A stretch of DNA of 64,000 bases, taken from assembly GCF_905147045.1 (NCBI RefSeq), contig NC_065904.1:4216001-4280000 (forward strand), given 5' to 3'. The stretch comes from Nymphalis io. Its lineage: Eukaryota; Arthropoda; Insecta; Lepidoptera; Nymphalidae. The translations under genes were made by a program, and so were the position numbers. The notes below the pieces were generated by a model. The model did no database searches. It was not told the DNA's origin and saw nothing but the letters and a program-made list of their open reading frames with translations. Within the stretch, counting starts at the first letter, position 1. Each line of letters starts with the position of its first letter. Of this stretch, positions 1 to 12,120 are shown piece after piece.

Positions 1-107
1 AATACCAAGTACTGTTAAGTACTAAGTTTTGCAGTAGAATATCCGATGAATGGGTTGTACCTACCCAGACGAGCTCGCACAAAGCCCTACCACCAGTAGC
101 GTTAATA
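1..107 (+). mobile_element. Repeat family A: partial copy at the window edge
   Basis: Matches the last third of the family, from AATACCAAGTACTG to GCCCTACCACCAGTA. It is cut by the window start and abuts the family B copy at 113. Confidence 0.8.
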
Positions 108-112
108 GTATA

Positions 113-353
113 TAATAATAATGTCCTCCTGACCGTTTTCCGCCACGGCGGCCAATCTCAAGAGAGATTAGCTAACTACGCAGGAGATATTATAGTGCAC
201 GAGTGTTTGCGCAAACACAGGAGCACTCTCTATTCCCTAACTCTCATAATCCGATGGGACGGCAATCCGACACGACCGGAAAGAGTTCAGGCGCAGGACA
301 AACGGCTTTACGTGCTTTCCGAAGCACGCGAATGTATACACTTCCAACTTCCA
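113..353 (-). mobile_element. Repeat family B: copy without tRNA head
   Basis: The ATT tail is at the left (AATAATAATGTCCTCC). The body runs to ACACTTCCAACTTCCAG, where the match stops before the tRNA-like part. Confidence 0.8.
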
Positions 354-1404
354 GTAATAATACTAGTATATATCTATAATACTAAAATATAAAGTTAAAG
401 ATTTACTTCTAAATACCTTCCAGATAGATTCATTGAGAAAGATCACATCATATACAGTCGGTAGCTAGTTATAATTATAAACTTACCTTTGTCATCATTA
501 AAAATGTAATACTTTAGTTTTAATATTTAAACGATTTTTCGAAAAACAAAATAATTTTAATTAAATAGTTTTGCTTATTGTTTGTCAATTTAAAATGTTA
601 AGTAAATGGTAATTTGTATAAATAAATTGTATTTTTAATGTAACCACCATTTATTCACAATCGGAGAATTTATAAAGTAACGTATGTACTATATGTAAAA
701 AGTGAAAAATAATTTCACAGTCGGTTTATAAGAGATGCGATATTTTCTTATATTAAAATGGAAACCCTGGATTAAATGCCACAGATATTGCGTTACTTAA
801 AAAAAAACACTTATAATATCTTCAACCCAATATTTACCGATAAATTATTTGTAATGGGTTTTATCTAAAATTTGTCTATAGTTTGATTTTTAACAATTTT
901 AAAAGGCATAAATTGATTGTTAATAATGTGACCTCAACTAAAACTTTATGATAATGATGTAATACGTAAAGGTCATCAGATTTTTTTAAATCATTCTGAA
1001 GAATTACTATAAAAACAATCGGTCTTATACTCTTTGTAGATATTACTTATAGAAATTAAAAAAAACAAGGCTATAGGCACAGATATACCACAAATCAGCC
1101 TATTTTTTTCAAAATAAAAATTTCACCAAAATTTAACTGAGAGGCAAATAGATAATTATATTCATAATATATTTATTTTCAATATATATACTGGGCGAAG
1201 ATTATATACAAAATATTATATAGATAATTAAAAGACACATTAAAGTTTATTGGTGTCAATTACTTTTTAATTTGTATTAAATAGTATTTAATTACGAAAA
1301 TAATAAACGAAATTCTAGCAAAATCTTCGCATGAGGGTTATTAAAATTAAGTATGTATTATAAAAAACTTTAAATACTAATATTTAATACTTTAATGATC
1401 ATTT
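354..1404. other. AT-rich intron sequence of the EFCAB14-like gene
   Basis: No coding exon, RNA gene or recognisable repeat. Very AT-rich. It probably lies within an intron, since the next 3' exon was not found in the window. Confidence 0.4.
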
Positions 1405-1563
1405 TCGACTACGCTGCTTCAATATGGTTTAATAGATATATATAGGACAGGGTTTCATCCGAAATATGAAAGTTTTCTCACGATATTTTCCTTTACCGCC
1501 GAGCGCGAGATGAATTATAAACACAAATTTAGCAAATGAAAATTCAATGATGCTTGCCCATCT
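1405..1563 (-). mobile_element. Repeat family C: diverged fragment
   Basis: Read on minus, GCAAGCATCATTGAATTTTC and ATTTGTGTTTATAATTCATC follow the body of family C with many substitutions. Confidence 0.6.
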
Positions 1564-1610
1564 CTTGTCAACAATTATACCACTTTTTTACTAATTAAAC
1601 AAAATTGTAC

Positions 1611-4600
1611 CTGGTGACGTAGTGGTGTTAGCGGCGGCAGTGGAGGGAGGAACAGCAGGTGATGGCGTAGACGTTGTCATTGGGGCTGCTGTGATAACTG
1701 GTTTCTGGGGATATTTCTTAATTTAATGGAAGGAATCGTAATAATGCGTTCTGTTCAAATATTTTTTTAAATTTAGAATAAGGAATTACAATTTCTAATT
1801 TGCATTATTATCATCGATTTAAGTTATTACCAAATAAATATTTTAGTATTATATAAATTATTTTATGTTAATACATGCGTATGTGTTGGTTAATCCAACA
1901 CTGTTTATATTTTTCTTGTGTATTTTAAGTTACATAAAAATTATTGATAATTGTTTATAATTTATATTTTTCGTTACGGATGTTATATTAAAGATGGATA
2001 CTATATGATGAACTACTCACAGTCGTCTCCTTTTCAGATTATATTTCCATAAGGCCTCTAATTAACGTAAGCACGTTATAAAATAGCACTCATTTCTGTG
2101 CATTGATAGTCAGCCAAGACAAACGATTTTATAATATTATTATGCATAATACTCACGCTCATTAGTTCAATTTTCGTCTGTAGCCCATCTATCCTGTTTA
2201 CGAGCGTTGAATTCAGTGACGTCATCTGATTCTTCAAATCCTCATCTCTTTTCATGTTAGCTGTCACGTTGGCTATTGTCTCATTTGCCTTCCCTTCCAG
2301 CTGGTGAATAAGATTCTTCACTTCTTCAACACCCGTTGTGGCTGCAACGGCCTGCTTCCGAGTCGATGTGAGAGCACCATCGAATCCTTTGATCTGGAAT
2401 GGTTATTATTATTAATAACACAAATTGCTATCGCCTCAAGCCTCGTACGAACCATTTGTAACGCATTGGTGCGATATCAAAAGTTTATCAAATTAAAACA
2501 AATATTAAAACATGAAATCATTCAGTTTATCAAATAATACAGTATGTAGCTTAAAAAAACCGAGTGTTCTGTTTGTAACGAATGCGAAAAGAACCAGGCA
2601 CTCTTATACGCTGTTTGTAACTAGTCTCCCGCCTGCGGCTTTACCCGCGTGTGAAAGGGAGGGGAGATGTTAAATACTCTATATCCTTTTCTGTATGCAT
2701 GATTTCCTAATGGTGAAGACGTAAAAGAACCAAACAAATAAACGAACAAACTCATTCATTCTATCGCATTTATAATATTATTAAGGAAGTACCTCAGGAT
2801 AAACACAGATTGGACCAAGGTTAAAACATATTGAGATTGTAGAATTATAAATAGAGTGTAGTGTTTCGAAAAGGTAGTGGAGTAGGTAACCAACCTGGGA
2901 ACCAAAATCAGCTACCATCATTTGCAATTCTCCCAATCTTCTCGGCGTGTCCGCTAACTTCGGCGCTGCTGAGAGTTGTTCTGAAACGGAAGCCAGTTCG
3001 CCAGCGGCTTGTTCCATACGCTTCGACAATTCTTGATGTTCAAGTTCCAACTTCGATAGCCGGGCGCTTAACTCGCTCGCATTCGCACGAAGCTCCTTGG
3101 CCGCTGTATGACATACTTGTAGTGCGTCTCCTACACCGTCGCTGCTTGTTGATACTGTTGAATTATAGTATATACTGTTGTAGTAATAAAATTATTATTT
3201 ATAATTATTGTAATATTTCCGTTACATCTATAACATTAAAAATCAAAAACTAACTAATGCATATTGATTTATGAGTAAAGTGATTTAATATCGTAAAAGT
3301 TTTCAAGTAATTTAAGATGTAGGTAAAATATTTTCAATACATTTTTTTAACAAACATAATATTTAAAATTATATGTACGAGATACAAAGGTTTATTAAAA
3401 CAAGGGAGTACAATAAATTAATATATATGTATAAAGTCGAAGTTAATATGCATTTTGAACGAAACATTTGTGATTATTTTAGCGATTTTTTTTTTATCCA
3501 ATTGGTAAAAGAGGTTCTATCACTACAAAAACGCATATATTAAAGAATTTTAATCATCTTATTTTATTTAAACAATAAATTTCGGATTTCTGTTTTTTTA
3601 TTGTAATTAAGGACAAAGTTATTCTTAAATATTTATTATTATCTACAGTTTAATAGACTACAGTTATGTAAATTTATCTTAAATTCCAGTAGTTATATTA
3701 CGGATATAGTTTACATTTGACTAAATATCGTTTTAGAATGGAAAAAAATCAAGTATTTGCAAGATTGCCATATCTCTCAATGACTTCACATAAAATTTGA
3801 ATGACTGCCTTATTTTTCGAGTAGCTAGTTTATAAGGCTGCAGATCCCAATTTACTAGGCTGAAATCCCGAGTCGAGCTATTAAAATAAATTCTATGAAG
3901 CGAGCCCGGAAGCACGAAGCTTACACTCTCATGCTCCAAAAATTACGTCTGCACTGTCGGATTGCAGTTATTAGAATTTGAAAGCAAGGGACATAATATA
4001 ATACGTAGATTTATGTCATGCGTATAAGATAAATGCCATTCGATGTTGGACATCGTTAATTCACCGTCAACCACGGGACCTAATCCAATCCCTGAATGTG
4101 TAGATATAAACAAACCTTAAATTTGTATATTCCATGCATGCATGAGATTTGCTAATAGCTCCACTATTGCTATTACTATATTATATCTTTATCTATAATA
4201 CCCGACTACTCCACTTGAGTACTTATATCCACTTGAATTTTACTCCCAAAGTTCCGATTTCGGGTAAATTCAACATCAAAGTTATACAGTTAGTTATTTG
4301 TCTTTACCCCTTGGAATAGGCTATAGATGTTATATCTCTTGTGCAATGGTTAATGTTTGGAGGTACAGTCATTGAGCAGGTGGTACCTATTCAGGCAGAC
4401 TTGCATACAACCTATCAACGGTATGGCAACAATCGTTAATAAGTTTGGGTAGATCAATCCAAGACATATATATTAACTACATATAACGTTTTAAAAACTT
4501 AGTGCATACATACATAGTAAGTTATAAGTTAACGAGGCGATTGTATGAAATCTACATAACGCAGGGTGAACCAGTTACATTAGAAACGACGATCAAAGTT

Positions 4601-5407
4601 TAATCAACGAGGTCGTATGTAAGGAAGTTTCTTATTAAACATACGACTAACTATTTAGATAACACTTAATGAAATTAAAGTGTATCGTAATATCAATCAA
4701 GTAGATGTTGAACGAGACGTTGATTGATGTTCGTATACACTTTAATTTGCATATCTTTCGTAGGTAAATACATTTAAGCGATTAAAGATCGCATATCATA
4801 ATAGCTGAGTATTTTAAGGTAATAAAAGTCTATTTCTTTTTTAAAATGTTTTGAAACTATATTTTTTTTAAATTAGTTTTCTATATTTCTTGGCATCGTG
4901 AATCATCAATTTTATTATGATAAAGTTACAATGATTTATAATCGATTTTCTAAACATGAAACCTTTCAGAAATAATCTCGCTGAAGCTGTAATCATAATT
5001 CAATGAGATCATCTTAATTAGTAATTCAAAAAGGGCTGTCTACGATATATATGATGTACATATGTATGTATAAACATGTGTTTATTGTAACGGTACATAA
5101 ACCAACCTCTATCCATCTCTATTCGAAGGGAAACAATCTGTCGCCGCACATCAACGAAAAGCCATAGAACTGTAGCAGCAGAGACGACGCACACACACAG
5201 TGCGAGGGCGGCGGCAAGGCGGAGGAAAGGGCGGGAACGACGTCTACGAGACGTCCGCCGACCCCACGGCTCCCCCTCATCACTCGAAGCGGATAAGAGC
5301 CTCCCTCCCCTTCCACCCCCACCCCCTACTAAAGCGTCCAGTTCCCGTCTCTTTCGCATCTTCTTTCCGACCCGCAGCGGCCCCGCCACGTGCACCTTAC
5401 TCTCCAT
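1611..5407 (-). CDS. EFCAB14: EFCAB14-like membrane protein, proximal isoform (3' part off the window)
   Basis: Minus-strand exons are 5407-5107, 3154-2895, 2393-2157 and 1704-1611, continuing beyond the left edge. All junctions are GT-AG and in phase (1, 0, 0, then 1), giving about 297 residues. The amino terminus carries KKMRKRRELDALVG, close to the start of vertebrate EFCAB14 (EF-hand domain protein 14). A Gly-rich stretch, an RLLSASSDEGE acidic motif and an Arg-rich patch follow. One transmembrane segment lies at about residues 65-85, then a coiled-coil ectodomain (residues about 100-265) with N-glycosylation sequons, then a Thr/Pro/Ala-rich linker. The EF-hand part expected at the carboxyl end is not in the window. 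Topology is probably type II. I chose the ATG at 5407; an in-frame ATG 16 codons later is also possible. Function of the family is poorly known. Confidence 0.8.
2618..2775. mobile_element. Partial retroelement-like fragment
   Basis: Begins with ACTAGTCTCCCGCCTGCGGC and ends with AACAAACTCATTCATT followed by a CATTTATAATATTA stretch. This arrangement is typical of common lepidopteran non-LTR or non-autonomous element ends. It lies in the intron between the exons at 2895 and 2393. A similar GC-rich start is seen at 10246-10300. Confidence 0.4.
3155..5106 (-). other. Intron of the EFCAB14-like gene (proximal isoform)
   Basis: AT-rich intron between exons ending at 5107 and starting at 3154. A 69-codon minus-strand reading frame near 3733-3939 has no family resemblance and no convincing splice signals. 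A diverged piece of repeat family A lies near 4360-4435. Two adjacent hairpins occupy 4612-4747. Confidence 0.6.
4612..4747. repeat. Two adjacent hairpins
   Basis: A 9-bp stem GTCGTATGT/ACATACGAC is at 4612-4620 and 4639-4647. A longer hairpin with arms 4673-4700 and 4720-4747 pairs at about 24 of 28 positions around a 19-nt loop. Confidence 0.7.
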
Positions 5408-5560
5408 ACTACACTATAACGCTACCGTAAACGCATTCGCACGCACTTAAACGTGTGACGCACTTGACACTCACTTGGCTCAATGCGACTGATTCACGCG
5501 ACTCACTCTTATCGACTGACCGTTAGCTTTGTATGTAAACAAATATAAAATATTAAGTGA
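5408..5560 (-). promoter_or_regulatory. Candidate proximal promoter and 5' UTR of the EFCAB14-like gene
   Basis: The stretch directly upstream of the ATG at 5407 is markedly richer in C, G and CpG than its surroundings, with repeated CACTTG/GACTCA-like words. No TATA box is evident at a fixed distance. The promoter call is inferred from base composition and position only. Confidence 0.35.
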
Positions 5561-7331
5561 CATGCAATTTATATGAAGATACATTGATTAAGGAAAATTA
5601 AAACGACGTGTCTAATTACCTATTATTTGTGTCTGTGTTTTTACCTCACTACAAATGTGAAGTCGAACAATTGAATTACTTGTATAGACGGAAGTCCAAT
5701 AACGGCTCTGACAATAACTATTATGTGCATATGATTAATAAACTTATATTTAAAGACCAACTTTTTTTTAAATGGTCGAATTCAATGTGATTTTTTTATT
5801 TATTAAAGGTGTTTTACGTATAACAGAACCCTGGTCGATGCAGGGAGGTATAGCAGTTAATATTTTACCGGTCAAGGCTTTCGCCCTCTTTGTTTTTCGA
5901 TAGAACGAGTACGTTTAAAAATTCAATAAATGGAACACACGTGTGAACACTGCGGTCAGGCAAAGTTATGTAACAGATAAAAACTATATTATACTTTATA
6001 AATATACAAGAAATTCACTCTTGTCACGTTAATTTATTGTCTAAATTTAAAGCGGACGATACTGCGTAGCGCAGCTACTTATAGAATAACATTATATACT
6101 AAAACCTTTTCCGAAACGCTTTAAACTTTCTGGTACAAGTTTTACATATATTGGTTCAGTTATTTTTCAGTTAGGCCTTAAAAAAAAACGTCTCCTCATT
6201 TTTAATTATTATTTGGCACTTTATAAAACTATACTAATGATCAATAAATTGAATATTGTACAATATTTATTTGAATACTTTATTGTACAACAAAATTAAA
6301 TTACAAAGGTGGCTTAACGCAGTTGCTTTCTCTACCAGACAACCTCAGATTTCATTTAAAATCAAGTCATGTTTTATAGCACGTGCACCTTATGCGCTAA
6401 AATTAACGACTCTTACTTAATTAGCTGTCGTAAATACGCTATTAAAGCGAAACTATCGAAAAATCTATAAAATTATTATCTCGCTATTGATAACGGCACA
6501 ATTAACTTGTTACGATTATTATAAGGTCAACAACTACATAAGTGATTTCACTAACAACAACGCCTTGCCGTAAACAAATTGATCGTTCAATGTAAGGTCG
6601 GTGCGGAGTCGACTTTGAAATATCATTTAAATCGTTAACCTTGATCTTGATATTTAGTACACTACACATTAGACGCGAAAACGTCCGTAATACTGTTGTT
6701 TAAAGCGATTTAGCTTAAATCTTGATTATCATACATACATTAAAGGCTTATTACTATTTAGTCTTTATTTCATCAAATACGGTTCGTCCAAAAGTTATAA
6801 CAATTTAAATTTAACGTACATCTCATCTCAACTTTTTATTGAGTCAGCTAGGAATTTTATCTAAAATATATATTTATTTATTAAATATATATTATATAAA
6901 AAATATTATCAAAAATAAATAATATTATTTAAAGTATGATATGAAAAGAAAATATATTTATATTATTACATTCAAGATTAATTATATCCCATGAAAATTA
7001 TTTTAAAAATAAACTTACGAATCCAAAGATATTGCTTGTGCTATATGTATGTTACATATATACAATTATAGCTCAGTTCAAGTTCATATTCAAGTTACTA
7101 TCCAGTCTGTCGTTCGATGAATCAGGAAGCTTTATATGGAAAATTTTGTTTTCCTATAGGGAAAGGATTTGTGTATATAATATGTTAATTGCTAAATTTA
7201 AAGGACGATTTTTGCATACGATGCATTGTGAATATGTTTAAAAATACAGTTCAGTTATCTCCTTCATAAAATATTAACATCAAAATTCAAGAGCTATTTT
7301 ATCGTATATCATATTATTGTGTCATATCGTA

Positions 7332-7629
7332 TTTTTTTTTTTATAGAATAGGAAGGTGGACGAGCATATGGGCCTGATGGTAAGTGGTCACCAAACGCCC
7401 TTATTATTATTACATTGGCATTGTAAGAAATGTCAACCATCGCTTATAGCCAATGCGCCACCAACCTTGGGAACTAAGATTTTATGTCCCTTGTGCCTGT
7501 AATTACACTGGCTCACTCACCCTTCAAACCGGAACACAACAATATCAAGTATTGCTGTTTTGCGGTAGAATATCTGATGAGTGGGTGGTACCTACCCAGA
7601 CGAGCTTGCACAAAGCCCTATCACCAGTA
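7332..7629 (-). mobile_element. Repeat family A: near-complete copy
   Basis: An interspersed unit of about 290 bp. On the minus strand it starts TACTGGTGATAGGGCTTTGT and ends CTATTCTATAAAAAAA, that is, with a poly-A tail. It is a non-autonomous retroposon of unclear class. Reading frames inside it are not genes. Confidence 0.8.
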
Positions 7630-8821
7630 ATCCAGTATCGTATGTCACGTTAGCCATGAGAACTTATAAGATACATTTTAGTACATTTATTTTACCAACT
7701 TTTTTACTATTCTTTTTAATATATATATATATATATTGTCTATGTTTTAATAAATTATAGTAAAGATTTATTAGAAATTTAAGATTATTCGATAACAAGA
7801 GACAAAATCTGATAGGATTATTTCATTTTTAAAAGGTTTTATATAATAATAATGTTAGGAGAAATCCAAATCAAAATACATATACGGCTTTATTCCGAAA
7901 TGTTGCTTAGGTCACCACTTTAGTTTTCGTATGTTTACTATACCATGCATAGTTAAACCTTGCTGTTTTCTTCTTACGAATATCAAATCAATGATGACAG
8001 AAAGAGAGACATCAGTGCTCAACTAAAGGCTCGTTAAACAGTTTATAAGTAAGGCCGTAAGTCTTTAAAATAATATCTATTACAGGCAGATAAAACGTAT
8101 TTTATTGATTAGTAAAACTACCCTTTAATTACATGTAAGGATCATTTTTCTACAATTATGTAGATTGCGCTTTCGAGTCCGAAAAGAAGGTAATAAATGG
8201 TAAAAAATAACTTTAAAAAAGTTATCTTGAAACGACAAATATTAAAAAGGAAAAGAAGGAATTGCCAAAAGAATATCCAGTATTTTTTGGAATTTTAAAA
8301 TTTTGCCAAGATTTACGCAAACGAAGTGTTACAACTTCAACGCGGGTTTGTAATTAGATTTTGGCTAAATTTTTAAAAAATTCTTTAAAAATTTTATTAA
8401 AAGGAAGTTTAAAATAAAAAAAAACTTCATAAATATAACTATACTAAACAAGAAATAAAAAAAATAATAAGCATTCAACACAAAACAATAATAATAGTAA
8501 TATTATAGTATCGTTTAAGCAAAACATGAAATCAAAAATTATTACTCTTTGTAATTCTATAAATTCCCTTTTATCGTTAAAACCTTATCTACTTTCAACC
8601 GTGATAAGGATTTACTATTAATAATATACAACGCGTAACTAAATTACTTAAACCAATTAGAAATCAAAGCAGGGAATTTTAAATTTCGTTAAATAACATA
8701 GAACAAAGAATCGCTGACTACGTAACGATAAGATAAATCACAATACTTGATAACACGATAAAACCGTAATATCGACCTCGGGTCACGACGACTACGACAA
8801 GGGACGCAGTGAATGAACAAC

Positions 8822-9181
8822 GCGCATGCGCCCAATTGTTTGCGACACCACGCTAATCATTTTATTAATAAATAAACACCATGGATGAAAATTAAAAAAA
8901 TATATATTCCAATCGTAACTTATAATTACGTCACCATCGCCTGTTCTTTTGAAATGTGGTAAAAGCACAGACACACTAATAAAAACACAAACCTACGGAA
9001 TGATTTGTTCAGAACTTAGTTTTCGTCACTATAATTATTAACTATCGCTAGTAATTCGCAAAGACACTGCGATACGAATTGACTAATCACTATGAGTGTA
9101 AACCAAAATGACAGGAAACACCGAGGAGGTGCAAGAAAGAACTGAGTGACGTCACGGAGGAGCGACAACCAGGCGCATGCG
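8822..9181. promoter_or_regulatory. Cluster of NRF1-like and CRE-like sites
   Basis: GCGCATGCGC at 8822-8831 is the palindromic core of an NRF1/erect-wing type site, and GCGCATGCG recurs at 9173-9181. TGACGTCA, a full CRE palindrome, is at 9147-9154. The patch is richer in CpG than its surroundings. It could be a promoter for a non-coding first exon. The gene it would serve is not clear. Confidence 0.4.
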
Positions 9182-11069
9182 TATTCCGCTCATAAGTACT
9201 AGACACAACAGTGTTGGGAACTAAAGATAAGAGATATGAAAAATGCTTTCATCTTTGTTCTTAGTTCTCATCGCCATTAGCACAATAGGTGGAATGATCA
9301 TACATGCCATATGAAGTATATATGTAATATAATATATACATTTGATACGTATTATAATAAATACAATTTATGTGAGAATGTCCAATTTTAAATAGTTTTA
9401 CACCCGTACTGTGTTTTATTACTTTATTTTTCTTTTAATTTAGATCTTTCCACAAGTTATGTATAAGTTATTCAACATTATTTCAATCGGTTTACAATCC
9501 TTAGTTGTCAAACATTCTTCAACCGTTTGACGTAATCTTTTATTTTTTATATTTAAATGGGTCCCTTAGTTAAGTATGCCAAGTTAATTAAAACAAAATT
9601 ATCAGTTTATAACAAAGTAAATTAACTTGTCATTGTTTAGATTTAATTGTTCGTATCAGTTTCCAGACGTTATAATATCCAATACAGCCAATATTGCAAA
9701 ATTTAATATTGTGGTCGCCTGACATTAACTGTAAAAATTATATAATTTAAAGAATAACGTATCACCGTAAATCGGCTTTCAACATAACACGAGTGTGTCG
9801 TGAGATACATAAATTAGTTCCTAGAGAATAGCACTGCTGATTCTGATAGATAGAAAACCCCATTTCTAATTTATTCAATTAAATTATGACACACAATTTA
9901 TAGCTTTATGCTTTGATCACAAAATCTAAAGGAACTTAAAAAAAAACTAAGCCTTTGTAACGGATTTACAGATTTTTAATAGAATCTACTGATAAGTTCG
10001 GGATTGTATACTGTATACCTTTTAAAACACAAAAAATCTATTAAGTTTAAAATATTTAGAAAATTAATGTCACTAAAATTATAAACATTCATTTTTGAAA
10101 TAAATGAGCGATAAGTTGTTGCATATGGACCGAGAGATTGCTTAACATTTTATTGCTATAATTTGATTTTTTTTTATTATATGACTGCAATGAAACTGAA
10201 AGGTTGATATTGTTTAATTAAAATAAGTATTTCATATTTATACGTAACTAGCGCTACCCGTCGCGATTACGCCCACGGGTAGTTAAAAAAATATTTTTGT
10301 GTGTTTTATTGTTAATGAAATAGACATGTAATATGACATATTTTGTTCAATCATAAGTATTCAAATTAAGTCTAAATTGGTGCTCCTAGAATTATTAAAT
10401 AAAGTCATATAACTAATTAATGTGATTAGTTATTTTTAACGAAAGAACAAAAATCTCTTTAAATTACAAGCACTCTTCATTACCTATTTAATTGTTTCCA
10501 TGTCTTGCATTTAGTTATTGGTTTATTTTTACCAAATATTACCAACAGAAAGTTTTATAGTAGGAATATGGTTTAACAAATTTTCAAATGCTTGCCTCGC
10601 TTTATGAGTTAAATATTGTTAATTAATTATTGTAACTATATAACAACAAATAGTGGTGAAAATTAATCACTATACATATGTTGTGTGAATTGTTTGGTAG
10701 GCATTCTTAATAGCAATAATATTATAATAATAAAAATTACAGATTGCTTTAGCCACCCAGGCTGGGTTGATACCCAACTTGATAGTTAAGCCCCAAAAAC
10801 TCAATATGGTTCCCTCACTTTCATAAACTAATAAATTTCTAAACACCGTCTGACTAACCAACTGACATACAAGACATACTCTAGAGAAATATAATTTTGC
10901 AAAAGATTTCCTAAGAAAGGATTTTTAATTCATCCTTTAAGTGGGTCTAGTATAAAAGTTTATACATTGAAGAAGTCTTTATCATTTTGGAAGACAGATA
11001 AATGTAAATTGTAGTTATAAATGAAACAGTTACATTAGCATTTTATAGAAAGTTTATTCCATAAAATAA

Positions 11070-11363
11070 ATATTTTTTTTATAGAATATGAAGGTGGACG
11101 AGCATATGGGCACCTGATGGTAAGTGGTCACCAACACCCATAGACATTGGCATTGTAAGAAGTGTTAACCATTGCTTACATCACCAATGCGCCACCAACC
11201 TTGGGAACTAAGATGTTATGTCCCTTGTGCTTGTAATTACACTGGCTTACTCACTCTTCCAACTGGAACACAACAATACCAAGTACTGCAGTTTTGTGGT
11301 AGAATATCTGATGGGTGGGTGGTACCTACCCAGACGAGCTTTCACAAATCTCTACAACCAGTA
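11070..11363 (-). mobile_element. Repeat family A: near-complete copy
   Basis: Same unit as at 7332-7629, with its A-rich end at 11070-11085 on this map. It lies directly next to the donor of the distal EFCAB14-like exon at 11389. Confidence 0.8.
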
Positions 11364-11388
11364 TATACATAAATTAATGCAAACTAAC

Positions 11389-12120
11389 CTTTGGCTATAT
11401 CTAATTTCATTGTTGTAACCTGGTCGTAGAGGGCAGCACATATCCATGTAAGCATTAACAGCCAAAGGACCAGGGTGCCGCGCACAGCCCAACATAGTGC
11501 ACATTGTACTTCGGCAGCTACGTTAGGTTCTGCTACTTTTGGTGATGCATTTTTATTGCGTTCTTTCCTGTAGGAAAAAATATATACATATAATTAATTA
11601 GGATCTGGTACATATATATTGATAAAAAAAGAAATTGTTAGAAGATATTTTATCTTTTGATAATTGATGGAATTTTATATATTATAGACATGTTTATTTA
11701 TATTAAAACCACGATTAATAACAAATTAAAATACAATTAATAATAAAGTTGAAATAACTAAACAAACTGACTACTTAATTTATCAGTGTATTATTGTATC
11801 TACTAACCAATAAAACATGCTATATTACAAACTATTTATTATTATAAAGGTTGCGTCGATGTTATCCAGAATACAATAAGTAATCATCAAGGTCTTTTAT
11901 ACTTGTTATCTCATTTTAAACAATAAATTAGTAATATGATACAATTAATTCATTATAAAGCTATTATACTACTCTTTTCTGGAAACAGCATAACATTTAC
12001 TTACCTTGTTATCTTCCTTTTTCTATTTGGAATTATTTCTAAGTGCAAATCCTCTGACTCTTCGTCACTGGACAAGTCCAATAACCTACTGTGTTCCTTG
12101 ATTGTTGACGGTAGAGACAT
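11389..12120 (-). CDS. EFCAB14: Alternative distal amino-terminal exons of the EFCAB14-like gene
   Basis: Two minus-strand exons, 12120-12005 (ATG at 12120, donor GTAAGT) and 11567-11389 (acceptor CTACAG, donor GTTAGT), encode 98 residues. They give an acidic RLLDLSSDEESEDL motif, a basic patch RKRKITRKERNK and one transmembrane segment rich in Leu, Trp and Cys (about residues 62-84), ending QVTTMKLDIAK. The last exon ends in phase 1, the same phase as the proximal first exon at 5107, so it can join the acceptor at 3154 in frame. Its juxtamembrane end parallels the proximal end QIVSLRIEMDR position by position. No other coding exons for it are visible between 5.4 and 11.4 kb. I therefore infer an alternative promoter and amino terminus of the same gene. 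A separate small gene is the other reading. Confidence 0.62.

Larger units (their letters stand above)
5560..11388. other. Long non-coding stretch between the two EFCAB14-like amino-terminal exon sets
   Basis: About 5.8 kb of AT-rich DNA. It contains two copies of repeat family A (7332-7629 and 11070-11363), an ACTAGCGCTACCCGTCGCG-type element fragment at 10246-10300, and a GC-richer patch at 8780-9190 with NRF1-like and CRE-like sites. I see no coding exon. It would be the first intron of the distal isoform. Confidence 0.55.

Noticed and set aside
195..392. Reading frames inside family B copies (also near 19668-19900, 34975-35268, 40728-40991)
   Set aside because: The same frames recur in every copy of a tRNA-derived SINE, so they are by-products of the repeat.
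3733..3939. Minus-strand 69-codon frame in an EFCAB14-like intron
   Set aside because: No family resemblance, no supporting splice sites, and AT-driven composition.
7453..7653. Reading frames inside family A copies (also 11172-11418 and 61341-61535)
   Set aside because: They follow the repeat unit and are broken in other copies; not genes.
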